From Haliscomenobacter sp041740695 (GTDB lineage Bacteria > Bacteroidota > Bacteroidia > Chitinophagales > Saprospiraceae), in contig NZ_JBGSLK010000018.1 in assembly GCF_041740695.1 (NCBI RefSeq), forward strand, positions 56,251 to 120,250: a stretch of DNA of 64,000 nt, written 5' to 3'. The notes under the pieces are model-generated. The model saw only the letters and a list, made by a program, of their open reading frames with translations. It did no database searches and had not been told where the DNA came from. Position numbers and translations under genes: made by a program. Positions 1-10,480 of the stretch are shown in pieces; within the stretch, counting starts at the first letter, position 1; each line of letters starts with the position of its first letter.

Positions 1-1286
1 GAATTTTTGCAATCCGATCTACCATATGAGACATTCAATACATATGCCATTGGATCAGCATATGAAGGCTTATTATTCATTACTGCTTCATATCCGTTCC
101 GAATGGAAACGATCGATTGTATATCTCTACTTCCTCCGTTATATGGCTTGTTATAATTAAATTCAGTAGGAACTACTTCGTTATTATTTCCATCAAAACA
201 TTTTATAGTGCCATTAATTTCCTTGCAAGGCCACCCACTATTGCTAATTAATTCACCCTTATCATCCAACTTATAATAATATTTGAAGACTGCATCTCTT
301 CTGTTCAGCACAGAGGCCATAGCTATTGCTCTTGCATAGTTAAGTTGTGTAGTTAAAGTCTCGTCTTTTCTAGATTCTGGGTCTCCAATTTTTGTGGATG
401 TTTGGTTTTGAGTCCCATCAAACTCTGCAAATCCTGTACTTGCTAAAACCCATACATCCTTTTTAACTTGTGCAAGATATGCCTTTGTACCATCACTAAG
501 CAATGTCGTTACAGCCTGCGATTTGGCCTCTTCGGTTTTCAAATTGCCAAGCAGCTGTTCATATTCATTCTTTTTAATAATAACTATTCGATGTTTTCCA
601 TCTTTTATATATCCAAGGACTTCCCCCGTATTCATATCGATTAAATCAGTAGTATAATCTGCAGGTGAAACTGGTGTGAAGTAATCAAACACCCCAGACA
701 AAACATAATATTCTCGATCCGGCAAACTGTACGGATCATTTTGTAGGTTATTATTCAAGTGATCTTCAGCAAATGCTTCAGCAGCAATCCTTCGGGTAGC
801 TGGCATTTGATCAACTCCTGACACATTGCCATTGCCATCCTCCCACCTAACCATTACATCAAAATCCAATAAATTTCTGTTGTTGAGGTATCCACACAAT
901 ACGATCCAGCGCCCCTGGTAGTTTAATTGTTGATTGATGGTCCTTTGGATGATTTCTTGAGCAACACCTCTACCATTGTTCAAGGATTGATAGATGATAG
1001 GAAATTGGAATTCCAGTACCAAAAAGCCATGGTCATCTGCTATTTGGTTGGCGATGCTTGTTACTTTATTGTACTCGGCGCTCGAGAAAATTCTAACGTA
1101 ATCTTCTCGAACAAGACCATTTTGAAACAAATTGGGATTCGCATCCGCCCATTTTTTAAGCTCAACATGTTTAAAACTCGTTGTAAACATGCTAATTGAA
1201 TTCGGGTTGGTTCTAAATCTAGTTGACTTCACACTAGAACTTAACAAACCAAAGAAAAGAATTGAAAGAAAAAATATCCTTTTCAT
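1..1286 (-). CDS. Exported protein of unknown function, 3' end beyond the window
   Basis: The minus strand is open without a stop from the ATG at 1286 down to base 1, giving the first ~428 residues of a longer protein. It opens with a signal peptide (MKRIFFLSILFFGLLSSS, no lipobox), so the product is exported. The mature part is mixed polar sequence with no motif I recognise; it contains DGN/DNG-type acidic turns and a late CKE...KCF cysteine pair. It lies on the same strand as, and downstream of, the giant surface protein, separated by a terminator and a palindrome, so it probably has its own promoter. It is visibly richer in A+T than the central part of its neighbour. The gene call rests on the long open frame and signal peptide; I assign no function. 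Confidence 0.75.
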   Translation of the reverse strand, partial: MKRIFFLSILFFGLLSSSVKSTRFRTNPNSISMFTTSFKHVELKKWADANPNLFQNGLVREDYVRIFSSAEYNKVTSIANQIADDHGFLVLEFQFPIIYQSLNNGRGVAQEIIQRTINQQLNYQGRWIVLCGYLNNRNLLDFDVMVRWEDGNGNVSGVDQMPATRRIAAEAFAEDHLNNNLQNDPYSLPDREYYVLSGVFDYFTPVSPADYTTDLIDMNTGEVLGYIKDGKHRIVIIKKNEYEQLLGNLKTEEAKSQAVTTLLSDGTKAYLAQVKKDVWVLASTGFAEFDGTQNQTSTKIGDPESRKDETLTTQLNYARAIAMASVLNRRDAVFKYYYKLDDKGELISNSGWPCKEINGTIKCFDGNNNEVVPTEFNYNKPYNGGSRDIQSIVSIRNGYEAVMNNKPSYADPMAYVLNVSYGRSDCKN

Positions 1287-1375
1287 ACAATGTAGTTTTA
1301 AGTAAAACTTTGGGGCTTTACAAAAATTAATGCAAGAATGTTACTGAAGCTGAAACACCATATTGTCTCAGCTTC

Positions 1376-1416
1376 AAAAAAGGCCCTGTGCGCCGCTCTT
1401 TTGCGGCGCTTCAGGC
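1376..1416 (-). terminator. Intrinsic terminator behind the giant surface-protein gene
   Basis: Read on the minus strand, an inner perfect 7-bp stem (bases 1390-1396 with 1403-1409, GCGCCGC/GCGGCGC) is extended by an outer GCCTG/CAGGGC stem and followed directly by a run of T (A run at 1376-1381 on the plus strand). This is a classical Rho-independent terminator for the gene ending at 1577. Confidence 0.75.
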
Positions 1417-1451
1417 TGTATGTAGAATTTTATTGCGCGTTTATTTAGTTA

Positions 1452-1556
1452 AAAAGTTGAAGGGTTAAAGAGTTGAAGTGAAGGCTGCCGCAGTGACTTA
1501 GACAGAATCCTTGTCAAAGCTGCTGCGGCAGCCTTCTTTTCAACCCTTCAACTTTT
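1452..1556. repeat. Long intergenic palindrome, GTTGAAGGGTT family
   Basis: The left arm (about 1452-1493) and right arm (1523-1556) are inverted copies. Their inner 13 bp (1481-1493 and 1523-1535, AAGGCTGCCGCAG) match perfectly, and the outer parts are built from GTTGAAGGGTT-like units. It lies just behind the stop codon of the giant surface-protein gene. A related unit recurs in the palindromes near 35.2 kb and 48.7 kb. Confidence 0.85.
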
Positions 1557-1576
1557 CCACTCTTCCACTCCTCCCC

Positions 1577-4500
1577 TCATTTCAGCCCTTTGTTCCACAA
1601 TTCTGGGTTGATTGTACCGTAATTCACACTCAAGGTTGTGCTGCTGCCTGCGGCCATACCCGGTATACTGTAGCTCAAGCGTACGGGGTACGTACCAGCT
1701 GGTGGTGTGGGGGCGTTCAGCTCCAACAAAGCGGGTAAAAATTCGGGTAGTACGCAGCAGTTGCTACAAGGGCTGGCGGAAGCATAGCCAATCGCTTGCC
1801 CTGCGCTGCATTTGCTGCGCAGTTCCGCATCATAATCGCGTACCTGATTGCGGAAGTCTTGAAAATCAGCCAGTAATTCCACCAAGACATTAAAATTGAG
1901 TACTTTACCTCCTTCCCAGGCAAGTGCCTGATCCGGTGCCGCCCCATTGCGCGCCAGGGGAACAAACTGAAAGGCACCATCGCCCCACTTGGAGCGATAC
2001 GCTTTGTAGAGCAGCTCCTTTTGGGTTTGGTACCACTGGTTGTTGTACAAACTGGTTTCCAGGCTCACAAAACCTGTGCCGCCAGCAGCACCTGTTTCCA
2101 GTTCATCAAATTCCTCGGTGCTGCCCGTCAAGACAATTTGATTGCCCACGACTGTACGGGTAGCTCCTTGTAAAAAAGCTGTAGCTTTTTCACGCAAGGT
2201 TTGGTAGTTGCTGGTGCAGAAATTGAGCGTAGTCAACAAGCCCGGTGGCAAACTGGTGCCGCCGTTGTTGTCGTTGGCGCGGGTTTCGGGTTGCGACAGG
2301 CGACGAATTTCGAGGGTGTAACACTGCCCGGGACGCAGGATTTCGTTGGGAAAGTTAAAGCTGAGGCGTCTGCTGGCCAGGTTGTATTGTACGGCACCTT
2401 GCCAGAGTTCACCACCAGTAGCGCCCAGTAGAATAGCCTTGGGTGCATTGCTGCCTTTGAACAAATCAGCTTGCCCTTGGCTGAGTTCAATGAACTCTTC
2501 TTCACTAGCGTATTCTCCCGGATAAAAATGCTGCATCCCACTAATCGGGTAACTGGCACTGATGTTGACCGCGCTAATGTTGACTGCCGCAGCCCCGGTC
2601 GTAAAGCTCACTTGTTTTTCCTGGCTGCCAATTACAGTGCCATTTTTGGAGTATTTCACCTTGACGATGAAGCTGAAGCGGGTACTGTCTTTCAAGGCAT
2701 CGTAAGGTTGAAACTTCAGGCTACGGCCGTCGGCACTCAGGATGGTCCGCGCGGGCACTGCTGCCTGGGTGACAGTTTCGATCAACTGGGGTGTACCATC
2801 CAGTTCTACCAAATAACTGATAGGATTGCCATTGTCGTCGAAACTTTCCAGGGTACTATTGATAGGAAAGCGGAAGTCAGCGGCGGGTACCGAGGTAGTT
2901 ACCACGCCTACCGCGCCTTCGTCGGGACGCAAAGCCGCGATGATCTGGTAATTTTGCTCTAGGGATTGCTCCGTACCATCACCATCTTCTAGCTCGCCAC
3001 AATCCTGGCCCAGGGTAAACTGTAGGTTGAATTTCCCTTTGACCAAACCGCCCAAAATCCGATAACTACCACCTACTGCGCCACGGGCAAAGGTAGGATT
3101 GGGCAATTTGCCTTGTAAGGCCGCACCTACCGCTAATTCCGCGATTGGGAATTGTTTGTTCTTGAATTTCAAACCTACGGAAGCGCGCAGGTAGGCATAC
3201 ACTTGCCCGGTGGCGTACCAACCATTGATGCCAATCGGCTGGCCAGTAGTAGAACAAATGGCGTTGCCATAGTCAATCAGGGCCAAATCGGCCCCCAGAT
3301 TGATGTTCATGCTGGCATAGAGGGGTTTGAGTTTGTCAAAATTGGCTTTGAGATCAAGTCCTACCCCAAACATCACTCCACCGCCGCCACCACTGCCGGA
3401 ACGGCTATCCATGATGGCGGAAGCAATCCCCATGTCTCGGAAATACGAAGGAAGGGCAGCCGGAGGTGGCAATTCAGAGCCCATATCCAGGTACAGTCGG
3501 GCTGCACCAATATTGCCAACCAGGGGGATTTGGAAGTTGGCACGAACGGGGTTTTGGGGTGTACCTACATGGATGAACCATTTTTTGTCGCTGAAGTGAA
3601 TTTTGGCTTCGCCACCGCCAGTTAGCGCATTGGGTACCGTTATACTGACGTTCAAATGGCCGTCAAATGCCTTTTCTGAAAAGCTGTATTTGAGTCTAAC
3701 CCCCGCTCGAATTGCCGCATCGGTGGTGTCAACATTTCCGTCAAGCGTAGTTTTTTTCAGCATGGTTCCTACGCCATTTAAAGACAGTTCATCCAGGCCT
3801 CCTCCGCTGTTAAATTGAGCATTGAGCGAAACCAACGCCTTAAATTTGCCCTCAGACAGGGAGAGCAACATGGCCGCTTTTAAGCCCAGACCAGCCGAAA
3901 CATCAGGTTCATATTTCAGCCCAGACAATGATTGCCCAATGGGAAAGGTCGTTACATCGCCATCAAATGCGCTCAATACAATAGAAGTATCTCGGGCCGA
4001 CATTCGGTTCCATACCCCGCCCCCAAAACCTTTGATGAAGCCCGGAGAAGCGTCGGGAAGTAGGCCCATTACATCTACCATAAAGTATTTGGTACTGTCG
4101 GGGGTGTTGGTGGTGCCAAACAATGCTACGGCCTGGAGTCGAGTTCCTTTTAACAATTCGAACTCCATTTTTGCATCTAGGCCACCCCAAAAACCATTGC
4201 CAAATTTTCCATTATTCGTAAAATGTTCTACAAATCCATCAACAGAGATAAACTTTTTAATCGCCCCTTTGACACTAAAGCGCTTTACTTCCAGGCCATC
4301 CGGTAGCCAGCGTTGTCGACCTGTACTCACATCCAGGCGGCCTTTCATTTTGAAGCCACCCTCGACGGCGAAGCCCCCATTATCAGGTCCAATGCTCAAA
4401 CGAACTCTAAATCCTAAGCCTGGTTTGGCACCACCTTCAACATTTACACTATCTACCCCGAAGCTAAAACCATCGAAGTCCGCTTTCACCCCTGCCGAGC

Positions 4501-7500
4501 TGGTAGGCCGACTCCAGGTTCCAGGGTCAAAATACGGGGCGGTATTGGACACCGTAAGCCCCTGAAAGCGTAGCTCTGGAATTTTTATTTTGGCACTCTG
4601 CTCTGCATTTACTTTGATGATACCATTGAGTACGGCTTTGGCCTCAAAACGCCGATTGGCATAGGTTACCGATATCTTGGAGCTCTTTTCAATATTGACA
4701 TCAGCAAACCACATGCCGATTTTTTTGCTCGTTGCAGGTTGTACACTGAAGGTATAGCGCCCCTGGTCTTCGATCATTGCGGTATACCGTACACAGTCTT
4801 CGGGGCTGATCGCGCCCCCTGTGGCACTACTCAGAATGGGGATATTGACCAATCCACCAAAGCCAGCTCCCGAAAATTTGTTCCTCAATACTTTGATCAG
4901 CACTGAGTCGATGGAGAAGGCCCAACCGTCCAGGTTGCCGTCTTGTAGCGGAACTACGGGGCCAGGTATCGAGGCCACAACACTTACCCCGGCATCATCG
5001 ATAATCATGTCGGTCAAAGAAATCCCCCGTGGTGCACGGGACTCGTCCAGTTCCTGGGGGAGATAAATGGAAAATTGCTTCATGTAAAAACCTTTCCAAA
5101 GGTTGCGGTCGCCAGCACTGGCAAAGGGATAGTTTTCCGGGAAGTTTAAATCAGCAGGAGTTTTGGTACTACTCATGTCAATGTAGGCGTCGTTGACCCG
5201 GAACAAGAAGCCACCCTCTTCACTTAAGCCAAAGGGATGGGAAAAGTTCACGCCCATGGTGAAGTCATCCCAAGCAGTGATGTATGTGGATAAAGTTGCC
5301 TTAAGTCGAACCGAATCTGGCGCAGGTTGAAGGCTTTCACCATCATAAGGCACCAGTACGTTGCGACAAAACTCGATTTCTGCCGCCAAATTGAGCTTGG
5401 AAAAACCATTACAATCCCATTCGATGTAGGTTTGGTTTCCGGCCAGAAGTTTGAGCTGAGCGATGTCGCTCAAACGCATGGGTGCTTCACATTTGAGGGT
5501 CAGTTTGGCGTTGTTGTAGTCCGCGCCACCAGGAGTAAAGGGTATATTTAGCGCCTGAAAAACCACTGAATCTTTACCAACTCCACTTGGTGCGGGTAAG
5601 ATCAGGTACGCATTTAGCGTCCCACCAGTGTTTGCATTGATGCTGATGTTGTCGAGTAAAATGGTGTAATTCCGTCCTCCTACTGGTTTGGTGATGGCAA
5701 TCGGCAACAATACCGCGCCAGTATCTTTGGCATTGCCATCTGGTGGAAAAAAGCTGGCCGATTTTTGACGTGCAATGTCCTGCAAATAAAAGGCCCGGTG
5801 GGTTCCTTCGATGAATTCCTCGCCGCTGACCAGTGCCTGATTAATGCGTACCTGACGCGCCTTGGCCTGGGCCCGAAGGCTTTGTTGCCACTCCGCTATT
5901 GCAGCGTCAATATTTTCTTTCTCCTCACGCATAGCACCACGAGAAGGGGCTGGCAGTTGGTGAAACCCACCCGAGGTACTCCCGGGAGAATCTGTACTCG
6001 TAAAAGCAGCCTGGGCATTTTGCGTGGCGCGGGCAGCAATTTGTCTTTTTATCCAGGCTTTAAAAAGTTCGCGGTTTTGTTGAAAAGCCACTACCGAATC
6101 TTTGGGCAGGCGGCGAATCATATCGGTCAACCATTGAATGAGTTTGCCCTTGGCTTCTTCGTTTTGTAAACCACCCGCCTCGGTGAGGTGCGTTTTAAGT
6201 TCCTCCTGTTTTTTGTCGCAAGGATAGAGTTCAACGTGCTTTTTCTCTAAGGTTTCCATTCCATCCTCCCGGCTTACATTCAGGCTTAGTACCGAGGGAG
6301 CACCAGCGAATTGCCGCCACATGCCTTCTTTGACGTACTGCCCTTCGCTGCCGAAGACATAACTGGAATCGGGTAGGCCCAGGACGGCAAAAGCATTGCG
6401 GGTTTCGGTGCGAATGCCCGCACATTTTATCTGTTGAATGCGGTGCTCGGCTTCCCATTCAAGGATCAAATCGGCCAAAATATCGGTAACAATCAACCCG
6501 AGGCTGTCTTTGATTTGTTCAGCCAATTTGCCACCTTCATCGGTTATAACCCCCAGGGTGTCTTTAGGGGTCAGCCAAGCCCAGGGCTCAATTTTGCCAT
6601 AACATTTATCGTTTTTGGAATCGTTCATTTCGGATTGGGTGCAGCCGATTTCATTGGTGGTTTCCCCCCTCCGGTGTATACCTTTGCAGTCGAACCCGTA
6701 GGGATCAAAGCGATTATCGATTTCCAGCCCTGCTACTGGCGAGGCCCCATCCCAGAGGCAGTTTTTAAACCCATTGGCTTCCTGGCGCACAATTGCCGCG
6801 ATGCTGTCTTTACGGGTAGTATAGGTGGGGCAAAAGTCGACTTCTTCGGGGTCAGCACAGCGGTAAGTGACCTGATTGGGTGCCCGTACCGCCTGCATGG
6901 AACCTGCCAACACTTTGCCGTCTTCGTTGACTTGGATGTTAGCAAAAGTTACTTTGACGGCCTGTTCCTGGAAAGGCAAAGTCAACAAGCCATTGCCACT
7001 GAACGTACCCGCACCACCGGTGACATTCCAGATTTTGACCGGGAAGCCATACATCCAGATGACGTCCTCAGCCTGGAGGGTTTGACGCAAGTCCTGATTC
7101 AATTGGGGTTGTTGGTAAGGCGTACCACAAGCATGGGGATTGCCCACTCCCAAAAGCCCCTCGGGACTGGCTTTGATCAGTAGGTACTGTTTGCGGATGC
7201 TGTCATTGCCACAAGAATCCAAGGCTCGCCAATGGCGGATCAGCAGGGTATCGCATGCTCCCCGGGCTATTTTTTCTACGTTGTGGAGGTTGACTTGAAC
7301 TTTACGGCCACCGTTGTCGGCAGCGCGTGGGGTTTCGTCGGGCAGGGGCAATCCACACGTTACGATCAGGGAATCGACGGGGAAGTCGATGAAATGTGGT
7401 GGTTTTTGATCCACAATGCTGAGCGTTTGCACCGCCACGGCCCTTCTTCCACATTCATTCCGCGCAATCCAGGCTCGCCGCACGGTCTTTTGGCAGCGGG

Positions 7501-10480
7501 TAGAATCGGGCAGCAGGGTATCGCGCACTTCGATGGTCACGGCTCCGCAGTCATAACAGCCTTTGTCGATGTTGACGATGACCGTTTTGCCTTCGGGGTT
7601 GTTCAAGCCGAGGCTTTGGCGGCCCGTGCCGGAGAGACTCAAGTAGTAATTCGGTGTGGGATGGTAGTCGGCAATGTCAAGAATATCCTGGGATTGCTCC
7701 AAGCTGATGCCAAAGGGCGGTGGAATAATCTGGGCACTGGCCGTATCTACACAGCCTTCAGCATAAGTAGCCATCAAGGTATACTCCCCGGGCTGGGTCA
7801 CGGTCAGTTCCGCGCTGCCCAATTGGGATTGGCCATTGGCCAAAGTCCAGCGGTAGGTATGGTAATAATTGGGAGCGATCAACCGCAAACTGTCTCCACA
7901 CAGCACACTGTCCAGGCCCTGAAAAGCCAAGGCTGGCGTGAGTTTTTGTTTGGTAACCACCGCACTATCTAGCCCCCAACAGGCCAGGCTATCCGCCCGA
8001 GCCCGCAGGAAATGAACACCAGCCTGGCTGGGTTGAAAGCTGTGCCCACCCGCTACAACTTGCCCATTGGGCAGGTACCATTGGTAGCTGTACAAACCCT
8101 CCAGGGCCTGTAAGGATTGCCCCTGAGCGCTACAAAGATTGAGTTGGCGGGGGCTCAATTCCAAATCGGGGGCCACATTCACCTTTACATCCACCACCAA
8201 ACTATCGGTGATGTTGCCATTGTTGTCCATGCTGTAACGGAGGTAGCGGGTGGAACGCCAGGGGCTGGCTTTGGTCACCGCTGCCGTGGGGTTGGCCAAA
8301 CCTACACTGGGCTCCCAGAGCAGACAAAAAGGCGCGGGGCCAAAAATGGGGTTACCGATTTGGATCGAATCGCCACTGCACAGGGTTTGGCAGGTAGTCA
8401 GGCTGTTCACGGTCACAAATCGTTCGGCAAAACAAGTGCTGTCCAGCCCGATGACTTTGATGCGGTATGTGTTGGCAGGGAGATTGTGAAAGATAGAATC
8501 CGTTTGATAATGTACCCCGTCAATGCTGTATTCCCAATAGCCCGCAGGGCGTGCCGATACGGTAATCCGTCCATCATTGCTGGTACAAGTGGAGGCGGGA
8601 ATGGCTACAGCACTGATACTTGGGCTGATCGGGCCAACCAGATTGATCAGGGTATCCTTGCTGCAATTGCTCGAACTTTTGATGCTCAGCAAGTAAGTAC
8701 CCGTGTTGAGGCACCCAAAATGGCCTTCGTCTTGCCAACTTGGGGCGGCTGAACTTGAAGAGGGCCGCAGGGCATATTGTAAGGTTCCGCTTCCCCTTAG
8801 GGTGGCCATAGCCGTGATGCTTCCACTTTGGTTGCCACAGCCAGTGGGTGCCACCAAGATTACCCCATCAATGTGGATGGAGGAACTGGCCAACTTTATA
8901 GGGTGGTTTTCCTGGCATTGGTTGTCCCCGACCTTGCGTACGCTGAGGGTGTAGTCGCCCGCAGCTAGGTTTACGTATATGGTATTGGTGCTCCAGGCCC
9001 CGTTATTGAGTTTGTATTCCTGGTTGCTAACCCCTGCATTGACGCTGACCTCAATGCTCCCATCGGTACTGTTGCAGGCCGTAGGGGCGGTCGAGTTGAT
9101 GTTTCCAATCTGCGGGGCACTCGTTTTGGGCACGTTAAAGCTGAAAGTATACTGACATGCGTTGGCGTCCCGAATGATCAGGTCGTAACGATCGCCTTCG
9201 TAGGGGTACAGTTGGGTCAGGTTGCCGTTGTCGCTCCATACCCCTCCGCCAGGGCGGTGAATGTAGTATTGGTAGGGGGCGGTGCCTCCGGTGGTGCTGA
9301 CGTTCAGGGAGATGGATCCGTCTGAGCAGTACGGCACGCTGGAAGGCGGGGAGTAGGTGGCTTGGAGGGCTGTTAAACTAAAACTACCACTTACAGTTTT
9401 ACAATCAGCAATCAACTCTGCACTATAATTTCCTGGTGCCAAGCCAGAAAAAGTGCCACTTGACTGCTCTACCCAGGTTCCATTGTCTTTTTTGATTCGA
9501 TACTTATGGAATTGTTTATAATAGGCTGCATTACTGCTCCCATCGCTAAGGCTTACTGATCCATTGTTCTGCGAACACTGCGGTTGGCTGAGCACTTGAA
9601 TGTTTAGGGTGGGGTCATATGGGTAATAAAAGGTAAAGTCGATCCCGGACTCTCCATATCCACATCCTGAGTTTCGTTCTCTTGCCCAACGGGTTATGGT
9701 CACACTACTCCCTACTGTGCTTGGACAGAATGCACCTAACTCAGCAATTGTGGACTTGTAGGCTGCACTCAAAGACGATTTCCAACGGTATTCAATATCG
9801 ATTGGATCGCCCCATACTTCAACAGGAAGAATATTGATAATAGCGCTGCAATTCACTGATGCATCACATACAAAACCATAACCCCCTCTGTTTGGATTTA
9901 CGTTGATTAACGATCCTTCCTGTGTTTTAAACTTGGGGATACTAATTTTCAGCACATTGGATACTTGCCACTCTGCACAATTGCTATTGCGCACTTTTCG
10001 GCGATAATAAATCGTATTGCTAAAAAAACTGGGCAGGGTGTATTCTTTGGTTTGGGCCCCCAATGATGACCAGCTTGTGTTATTGGGTGAGGATTCCCAT
10101 TCGTAAACCAGGGTAGCTCCGATACTACCATTCGGGACACTCAGTTCTTTCAAACTAATACCGCCAAGCGTCAGTCCAGATGATCCGTCGCAGCCATAGA
10201 TCACATCCCCTGCTTGCGAAGAAAACCGGATTGAGCCCCCATCGGTTATTGTTCCACAAGTTAATGAACGTTGAGCTTGCCTAAGTTCTTTCTGGTTCAA
10301 AACACGTGGTTTTACCTGCTCACTAACCAGTATTGTGCTTAGCGAGTTGGGCGTGTACTGGCTCGGCAAAGTATCCAGTATTACCTCAGTATTCCGATTT
10401 GGCAATTCACTTGAATGGCCAAACAGAGAAATTGTGTACAAGAAGAAGCACAGGAAATAGGTTGCAAAAGACTTATTCAT
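1577..10480 (-). CDS. Giant SprB-repeat cell-surface protein (~2967 aa)
   Basis: This is a predicted surface or secreted adhesin-like protein. I chose the ATG at 10480 because it puts a clean signal peptide (MNKSFATYFLCFFLYTISLFG) at the N-terminus; an in-frame GTG lies 8 codons upstream. Residues ~300-700 hold about five SprB-type repeats, each with a Cys followed by (N/D)GSI and ending in AG(D/N)Y(T/S). PKD/Ig-like modules follow (~700-950), then a HYR-like module (~1010-1140, with two CG motifs), an unrecognised region (~1140-1700), a long beta-rich stretch (~1700-2520) rich in Gly and alternating hydrophobic residues, and an Ig-like C-terminal part. SprB repeats are known from T9SS-secreted gliding adhesins. 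No typical T9SS C-terminal sorting domain is visible; the protein ends NPELWNKGLK. Base composition shifts near 9365, inside the repeats. The exact role is unknown. Confidence 0.85.
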   Translation of the reverse strand: MNKSFATYFLCFFLYTISLFGHSSELPNRNTEVILDTLPSQYTPNSLSTILVSEQVKPRVLNQKELRQAQRSLTCGTITDGGSIRFSSQAGDVIYGCDGSSGLTLGGISLKELSVPNGSIGATLVYEWESSPNNTSWSSLGAQTKEYTLPSFFSNTIYYRRKVRNSNCAEWQVSNVLKISIPKFKTQEGSLINVNPNRGGYGFVCDASVNCSAIINILPVEVWGDPIDIEYRWKSSLSAAYKSTIAELGAFCPSTVGSSVTITRWARERNSGCGYGESGIDFTFYYPYDPTLNIQVLSQPQCSQNNGSVSLSDGSSNAAYYKQFHKYRIKKDNGTWVEQSSGTFSGLAPGNYSAELIADCKTVSGSFSLTALQATYSPPSSVPYCSDGSISLNVSTTGGTAPYQYYIHRPGGGVWSDNGNLTQLYPYEGDRYDLIIRDANACQYTFSFNVPKTSAPQIGNINSTAPTACNSTDGSIEVSVNAGVSNQEYKLNNGAWSTNTIYVNLAAGDYTLSVRKVGDNQCQENHPIKLASSSIHIDGVILVAPTGCGNQSGSITAMATLRGSGTLQYALRPSSSSAAPSWQDEGHFGCLNTGTYLLSIKSSSNCSKDTLINLVGPISPSISAVAIPASTCTSNDGRITVSARPAGYWEYSIDGVHYQTDSIFHNLPANTYRIKVIGLDSTCFAERFVTVNSLTTCQTLCSGDSIQIGNPIFGPAPFCLLWEPSVGLANPTAAVTKASPWRSTRYLRYSMDNNGNITDSLVVDVKVNVAPDLELSPRQLNLCSAQGQSLQALEGLYSYQWYLPNGQVVAGGHSFQPSQAGVHFLRARADSLACWGLDSAVVTKQKLTPALAFQGLDSVLCGDSLRLIAPNYYHTYRWTLANGQSQLGSAELTVTQPGEYTLMATYAEGCVDTASAQIIPPPFGISLEQSQDILDIADYHPTPNYYLSLSGTGRQSLGLNNPEGKTVIVNIDKGCYDCGAVTIEVRDTLLPDSTRCQKTVRRAWIARNECGRRAVAVQTLSIVDQKPPHFIDFPVDSLIVTCGLPLPDETPRAADNGGRKVQVNLHNVEKIARGACDTLLIRHWRALDSCGNDSIRKQYLLIKASPEGLLGVGNPHACGTPYQQPQLNQDLRQTLQAEDVIWMYGFPVKIWNVTGGAGTFSGNGLLTLPFQEQAVKVTFANIQVNEDGKVLAGSMQAVRAPNQVTYRCADPEEVDFCPTYTTRKDSIAAIVRQEANGFKNCLWDGASPVAGLEIDNRFDPYGFDCKGIHRRGETTNEIGCTQSEMNDSKNDKCYGKIEPWAWLTPKDTLGVITDEGGKLAEQIKDSLGLIVTDILADLILEWEAEHRIQQIKCAGIRTETRNAFAVLGLPDSSYVFGSEGQYVKEGMWRQFAGAPSVLSLNVSREDGMETLEKKHVELYPCDKKQEELKTHLTEAGGLQNEEAKGKLIQWLTDMIRRLPKDSVVAFQQNRELFKAWIKRQIAARATQNAQAAFTSTDSPGSTSGGFHQLPAPSRGAMREEKENIDAAIAEWQQSLRAQAKARQVRINQALVSGEEFIEGTHRAFYLQDIARQKSASFFPPDGNAKDTGAVLLPIAITKPVGGRNYTILLDNISINANTGGTLNAYLILPAPSGVGKDSVVFQALNIPFTPGGADYNNAKLTLKCEAPMRLSDIAQLKLLAGNQTYIEWDCNGFSKLNLAAEIEFCRNVLVPYDGESLQPAPDSVRLKATLSTYITAWDDFTMGVNFSHPFGLSEEGGFLFRVNDAYIDMSSTKTPADLNFPENYPFASAGDRNLWKGFYMKQFSIYLPQELDESRAPRGISLTDMIIDDAGVSVVASIPGPVVPLQDGNLDGWAFSIDSVLIKVLRNKFSGAGFGGLVNIPILSSATGGAISPEDCVRYTAMIEDQGRYTFSVQPATSKKIGMWFADVNIEKSSKISVTYANRRFEAKAVLNGIIKVNAEQSAKIKIPELRFQGLTVSNTAPYFDPGTWSRPTSSAGVKADFDGFSFGVDSVNVEGGAKPGLGFRVRLSIGPDNGGFAVEGGFKMKGRLDVSTGRQRWLPDGLEVKRFSVKGAIKKFISVDGFVEHFTNNGKFGNGFWGGLDAKMEFELLKGTRLQAVALFGTTNTPDSTKYFMVDVMGLLPDASPGFIKGFGGGVWNRMSARDTSIVLSAFDGDVTTFPIGQSLSGLKYEPDVSAGLGLKAAMLLSLSEGKFKALVSLNAQFNSGGGLDELSLNGVGTMLKKTTLDGNVDTTDAAIRAGVRLKYSFSEKAFDGHLNVSITVPNALTGGGEAKIHFSDKKWFIHVGTPQNPVRANFQIPLVGNIGAARLYLDMGSELPPPAALPSYFRDMGIASAIMDSRSGSGGGGGVMFGVGLDLKANFDKLKPLYASMNINLGADLALIDYGNAICSTTGQPIGINGWYATGQVYAYLRASVGLKFKNKQFPIAELAVGAALQGKLPNPTFARGAVGGSYRILGGLVKGKFNLQFTLGQDCGELEDGDGTEQSLEQNYQIIAALRPDEGAVGVVTTSVPAADFRFPINSTLESFDDNGNPISYLVELDGTPQLIETVTQAAVPARTILSADGRSLKFQPYDALKDSTRFSFIVKVKYSKNGTVIGSQEKQVSFTTGAAAVNISAVNISASYPISGMQHFYPGEYASEEEFIELSQGQADLFKGSNAPKAILLGATGGELWQGAVQYNLASRRLSFNFPNEILRPGQCYTLEIRRLSQPETRANDNNGGTSLPPGLLTTLNFCTSNYQTLREKATAFLQGATRTVVGNQIVLTGSTEEFDELETGAAGGTGFVSLETSLYNNQWYQTQKELLYKAYRSKWGDGAFQFVPLARNGAAPDQALAWEGGKVLNFNVLVELLADFQDFRNQVRDYDAELRSKCSAGQAIGYASASPCSNCCVLPEFLPALLELNAPTPPAGTYPVRLSYSIPGMAAGSSTTLSVNYGTINPELWNKGLK

